Assembly (NCBI GenBank): GCA_003566395.1
Contig: PXDL01000291.1
Location: forward strand, 1-8,217
From: Balneolia bacterium
GTDB lineage: Bacteria; Bacteroidota; Rhodothermia; Balneolales; Cyclonatronaceae
Length of the DNA: 8,217 nt
Reading direction: 5' to 3'
Shown here: positions 5,663-8,217 of the stretch, one piece after another
How the letters are laid out: each line of letters begins with the position of its first letter
How positions within the stretch are numbered: position 1 is the stretch's first letter
Position numbers and translations under genes: made by a program
The notes under the pieces: model-generated
Databases searched by the model: none
Told to the model about the DNA's origin: nothing
What the model saw: the letters and a program-made list of their open reading frames with translations, nothing else

Positions 5663-7359
5663 TGAATCTGAACACCAAGGCAAAAGCGGATAATACATAC
5701 GATGCCATCGTAGTTGGTACGGGCATCAGCGGCGGCTGGGCGGCCAAGGAACTCACCGAAAAAGGCCTGAACACGCTGGTGCTGGAACGGGGCCGGAATG
5801 TGCGCCATATTACGGACTACCCTACCATGAACAAGCGCCCCTGGGAGCTTCCGAACGATGACCGCGTTTCGGCAGAGACAGCCAAAGACTACCCGAAACA
5901 GATGCGAACAGGCTACACTATCCGGCCTTCCGTGCTTCACTGGTGGGTTAAGGATGCCGACCAGCCGTACGAGGAGGTTCGTCGCTTCGACTGGATCCGC
6001 GGATATCACGTGGGCGGCCGATCTCTGATGTGGGGCAGGCAGTCTTATCGCCTGGGCGATATCGATTTCGAAGCCAATGCCAAAGAAGGAATCGCAGTTG
6101 ACTGGCCCATCCGATACAAAGATATTGAACCCTGGTACGATTATGTGGAACAGTTTGCCGGTATTAGTGGTGAGCCGCTTGGCCTTCCGCAGCTGCCGGA
6201 CAGCAAGTTTCTGCCTCCCATGGAGCTGAACTGCGTGGAAGAACATCTGAAATCTTCCATGTCGGAAAATTTCGACCGCATCCTTACGATAGGGCGAGCC
6301 GCAAACCTTACTCGCCCGCTCAACGGCAGGGGTTCGTGTCAAAGCCGGAATCTATGTTGGCGCGGATGTCCTTACGGTGCGTACTTCAGCAGTAACAGCG
6401 CAACTCTTCCGGCGGCAGAACAAACCGGAAACATGAAACTTCGTCCCAACTCTATTGTGGATTCGGTAATCTACGACGAGGAACAAGGAAAGGCCACGGG
6501 CGTCAGGGTGATTGATGCCGAGACGCTGGAGACCATTGAGTTCTACGCAAATATCATATTTCTAAATGCTTCCTGCCTGAATTCCACCCTTATTCTCATG
6601 AATTCCCGCAGCGATCGTTTTCCAAACGGGCTCGGTAACGACTCCGGTGAGCTGGGCCACAATGTGATGGACCATCACTTCCACGTGGGCGCGAGCGGCG
6701 TATTTGACGGATTCGAAGATCGCTATTTTTGGGGCAGACGGCCCACCGGCATCTATATTCCCCGCTATCGCAATATCGGCAGTGACAAGCGCGATTACCT
6801 GCGGGGTTTCGGCTATCAGGGCGGAGGATCCAGACAAGACTGGAGGCGCAACGTAGCCGAACTTGGCGTGGGTGAAAGCCTCAAGGATGCCATTTCCGAA
6901 CCGGGTAAATGGACCCTGGGATTAACCGGATTTGGGGAAGTCCTGCCCTCGCATGATAACCGCGTCTATCTCAATTTTGAAAAGCGAGACAAGTGGGGGC
7001 AGCCCACGTTTGTAATGGATGCCGATTTTGGAGAAAACGAGAAGAAAATGCGCGTGGATATGAAAAACGACGCCGCAGAGATGCTCGAAGCAGCCGGATT
7101 CAAACATGTTACCCCCTACGACCGTGACTCGGGAATGGGGCTTGGTATTCATGAAATGGGTACCGCGCGCATGGGCCGCGACCCTAGAACCTCGGTGCTT
7201 AACGAGTGGAATCAGGTACATGCCTGCAAGAATGTTTTCGTAACCGACGGAGCTTGTATGACTTCAGGCGCGTGTCAAAATCCTTCGCTTACCTACATGG
7301 CGCTGACCGCCCGGGCCGCGGATTATGCCGTTAACGAACTGAAAAAGGGAAACCTCTAA
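5662..7359 (+). CDS. GMC-family flavoprotein dehydrogenase, probable glucoside 3-dehydrogenase catalytic subunit
   Basis: This 565-residue glucose-methanol-choline oxidoreductase has an FAD-binding GTGISGG at residues 19-25, LERG after the second strand, and GGRSLMWGRQ at 118-127. The predicted catalytic pair is H497 (in GIHEMGTARMG) and N540 (in CQNPSLTYMAL). A cysteine cluster C226-x5-C232-x3-C236 (in CQSRNLCWRGCP) is consistent with the iron-sulfur centre reported for FAD-dependent glucose and glucoside dehydrogenases that pass electrons to a cytochrome. The protein has no signal peptide. It is followed 15 bp later by a Tat-exported subunit-3-like protein, the usual partner that carries the folded flavoprotein across the membrane. 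The gene begins at the last base of the DUF1080 stop codon (TAATG), implying translational coupling. Within this operon, oxidation of the C3 hydroxyl of glucosides or disaccharides is the best reading. Other sugar or polyol oxidation, such as gluconate 2-dehydrogenase activity, cannot be excluded. Confidence 0.87.
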   Translation: MNLNTKAKADNTYDAIVVGTGISGGWAAKELTEKGLNTLVLERGRNVRHITDYPTMNKRPWELPNDDRVSAETAKDYPKQMRTGYTIRPSVLHWWVKDADQPYEEVRRFDWIRGYHVGGRSLMWGRQSYRLGDIDFEANAKEGIAVDWPIRYKDIEPWYDYVEQFAGISGEPLGLPQLPDSKFLPPMELNCVEEHLKSSMSENFDRILTIGRAANLTRPLNGRGSCQSRNLCWRGCPYGAYFSSNSATLPAAEQTGNMKLRPNSIVDSVIYDEEQGKATGVRVIDAETLETIEFYANIIFLNASCLNSTLILMNSRSDRFPNGLGNDSGELGHNVMDHHFHVGASGVFDGFEDRYFWGRRPTGIYIPRYRNIGSDKRDYLRGFGYQGGGSRQDWRRNVAELGVGESLKDAISEPGKWTLGLTGFGEVLPSHDNRVYLNFEKRDKWGQPTFVMDADFGENEKKMRVDMKNDAAEMLEAAGFKHVTPYDRDSGMGLGIHEMGTARMGRDPRTSVLNEWNQVHACKNVFVTDGACMTSGACQNPSLTYMALTARAADYAVNELKKGNL

Positions 7360-7374
7360 GGAACAGGATTACTT

Positions 7375-7947
7375 ATGGATCGCAGAGAAGCTGTAAAACG
7401 TGTTGCTTTGATGATGGGAGGAGTGGTATTTATGCCATCGGTACTGGGTACGCTGAAAGGCTGTTCCCCCCGCGCCGGCGTAAAATGGACTCCGATAGCT
7501 TTCAGCGCTGAGGAGGCTCCTTTTGTAGAGCAGCTTGCCGAAACGCTCATTCCACGCACCGATACACCGGGCGCGTTGGATGCAGGTGTGCCGTCATTTA
7601 TAGACACGATGGTTTCGGAAGTTTACAGGGAAGAAGACCGCGAGATGTTCCTGAAGCGTATGCGTGAATTTATCTCCGAAACCGAAGTCCGGCTCGGATC
7701 ATCATTTACCGAACTCGATGCGGAACAAAAACTGCGCTACATTGAGGAGGTAGATAAGGAAACCTACGAGCAGCCTCGGGATGATTTCCCCTCATTTTAC
7801 CACATGTTCAAAGAGATGACCCTCCTTGGATATGGTTCGTCGGAGCAAGGGGCAACACAGCACCTTCGGTTTATGATGAATTACGGAGATTACAAAGGCT
7901 GTATTCCCTTCGAAGAAGTAGGCAGAACCTGGGCCGGTTTTCGGTAA
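7375..7947 (+). CDS. Tat-exported gluconate 2-dehydrogenase subunit 3 family protein (small subunit)
   Basis: This 190-residue protein belongs to the gluconate 2-dehydrogenase subunit 3 family (PF13618). The N-terminus MDRREAVKR is a twin-arginine motif followed by a hydrophobic segment (residues 10-27) and LKGC, where C30 may be a lipidation site despite the unusual lysine at -2. The mature part shows family features: LAETLIPRTDTPGALDAGV, a helical acidic middle, LLGYGSSEQGAT and a C-terminal GCIPFEE. These small subunits have no active site; they fold with, export and stabilise the GMC catalytic subunit, which fits the gene order here. The ATG at 7375 is preceded by an AGG at 7365-7367, one of the few Shine-Dalgarno-like sites in the window. 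It is the last gene of the operon; its stop lies inside a hairpin. Confidence 0.9.
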   Translation: MDRREAVKRVALMMGGVVFMPSVLGTLKGCSPRAGVKWTPIAFSAEEAPFVEQLAETLIPRTDTPGALDAGVPSFIDTMVSEVYREEDREMFLKRMREFISETEVRLGSSFTELDAEQKLRYIEEVDKETYEQPRDDFPSFYHMFKEMTLLGYGSSEQGATQHLRFMMNYGDYKGCIPFEEVGRTWAGFR

Positions 7948-7963
7948 AGCAGTTTTACCGAAA
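7939..7963 (+). terminator. 10-bp perfect hairpin overlapping the operon's last stop codon
   Basis: TTTCGGTAAA (7939-7948) pairs perfectly with TTTACCGAAA (7954-7963) across a 5-base loop. The TAA stop codon of the small-subunit gene (7945-7947) lies in the left arm. The stem is only moderately GC-rich and no U-tract follows, so it is not a classical rho-independent terminator. Its end-of-operon position suggests a transcript-end or RNA-stabilising role. Confidence 0.45.
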
Positions 7964-8023
7964 GTACCCGCATCAGGCTCCCCACTAAGCAAAAATGACG
8001 AATTCAAAGCGAAGGTGTGGAGA

Positions 8024-8049
8024 TGATATTCATTCCATTCTGAATATCA
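8024..8049. repeat. 9-bp inverted repeat TGATATTCA/TGAATATCA
   Basis: TGATATTCA (8024-8032) and TGAATATCA (8041-8049) are exact reverse complements separated by 8 bases. The stem is AT-rich and lacks a following T-run, so termination is unlikely. It might be an operator or the end of a mobile sequence. There is no transposase in the window to support the latter. Confidence 0.5.
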
Positions 8050-8135
8050 AGCCACTGTTGTCGGGTTAAAACCAACGAATCCATCGAAAGTGCCGAATAG
8101 ACTTTTTTTGCCGGTATCTTTTTAGTAAACCTATA

Positions 8136-8217
8136 TCAAACCCCCATTGCTTTGGTGTAGTCTTGTAATTCCGATGTCGAAATAACCTTCTTTTACCTTT
8201 TGTGCGGACCAAGTTTC
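8136..8217 (-). pseudogene. Possible decayed 3' end of a minus-strand gene
   Basis: Reading leftward from the window edge, a frame ending in TGA at 8136-8138 gives a protein-like tail (STSELQDYTKAMGV). It is broken by an in-frame TAA at 8190-8192, beyond which KLGPHKR continues. A second minus frame is open from the edge to a TAG and gives ETWSAQK near its start. Neither is long enough to identify. Interrupted gene end, frameshifted remnant or plain intergenic DNA are all possible. Confidence 0.2.

Larger units (their letters stand above)
7948..8217. other. Downstream intergenic region, mostly non-coding
   Basis: After the operon there is about 270 bp with no convincing gene. A 24-codon frame starting at ATG 7995 is too short and has no coding character. 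The region holds the hairpin overlapping the stop codon, a second inverted repeat (8024-8049), a T7 tract at 8103-8109 without an obvious stem before it, and, at the edge, a minus-strand stretch that may be a gene end. Confidence 0.6.

Noticed and set aside
5659..6342. Minus-strand open frame of 227 codons over the start of the GMC gene
   Set aside because: It is antisense to the FAD-binding domain of a clearly real gene, and its peptide has no recognisable motif.
7995..8069. Short plus-strand frame of 24 codons after the operon
   Set aside because: No ribosome-binding site, no coding character, and it runs across the 8024-8049 inverted repeat.

Overview
The window looks like a chromosomal carbohydrate-use locus from a Bacteroidota/Balneolota/Rhodothermota-type bacterium. 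This is inferred from mid-range GC, mostly absent Shine-Dalgarno sequences, AT-rich intergenic stretches with simple tandem repeats, and the set of Tat-exported Gfo/Idh/MocA, DUF1080, GMC and gluconate-dehydrogenase-subunit-3-like proteins typical of those groups. The assignment is by pattern only; no marker gene is present.

Layout. Bases 2-100 are the last codons of an unrecognised plus-strand gene. Bases 101-318 are a convergent intergenic stretch with two short tandem-repeat arrays. On the minus strand, an MFS sugar-type transporter (3068-1824) and a GH37 trehalase without a signal peptide (1818-319) form a tight two-gene unit with a 5-bp gap. A 435-bp divergent region (3069-3503) follows. 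It holds several inverted and direct repeats and, at 3370-3501, a coding-looking C-terminal gene fragment without a start codon. On the plus strand, four genes form a compact operon: a Tat-signal Gfo/Idh/MocA oxidoreductase (3507-4907), a secreted DUF1080 / 3-keto-disaccharide hydrolase-family protein (4928-5662), a GMC flavoprotein dehydrogenase with a three-cysteine cluster (5662-7359), and a Tat-exported small subunit of the gluconate 2-dehydrogenase subunit 3 family (7375-7947). A perfect 10-bp hairpin overlaps the last stop codon. The final 250 bases are mostly non-coding, with a possible decayed minus-strand gene end at the edge.

How the genes may work together. GMC catalytic subunit plus subunit-3-like hitchhiker partner is the architecture of bacterial glucoside 3-dehydrogenases. 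These oxidise C3 of glucosides and disaccharides (including trehalose and sucrose) to 3-keto sugars. DUF1080 proteins cleave 3-keto glycosides, and Gfo/Idh/MocA proteins can interconvert 3-keto and 3-hydroxy sugars. The plus-strand operon is therefore best read as an envelope-located oxidative (non-hydrolytic) glycoside breakdown module. The divergent transporter plus cytoplasmic trehalase would handle imported disaccharide by ordinary hydrolysis. That both arms act on trehalose is inference from adjacency. No cytochrome c electron acceptor and no regulator gene are visible in the window.
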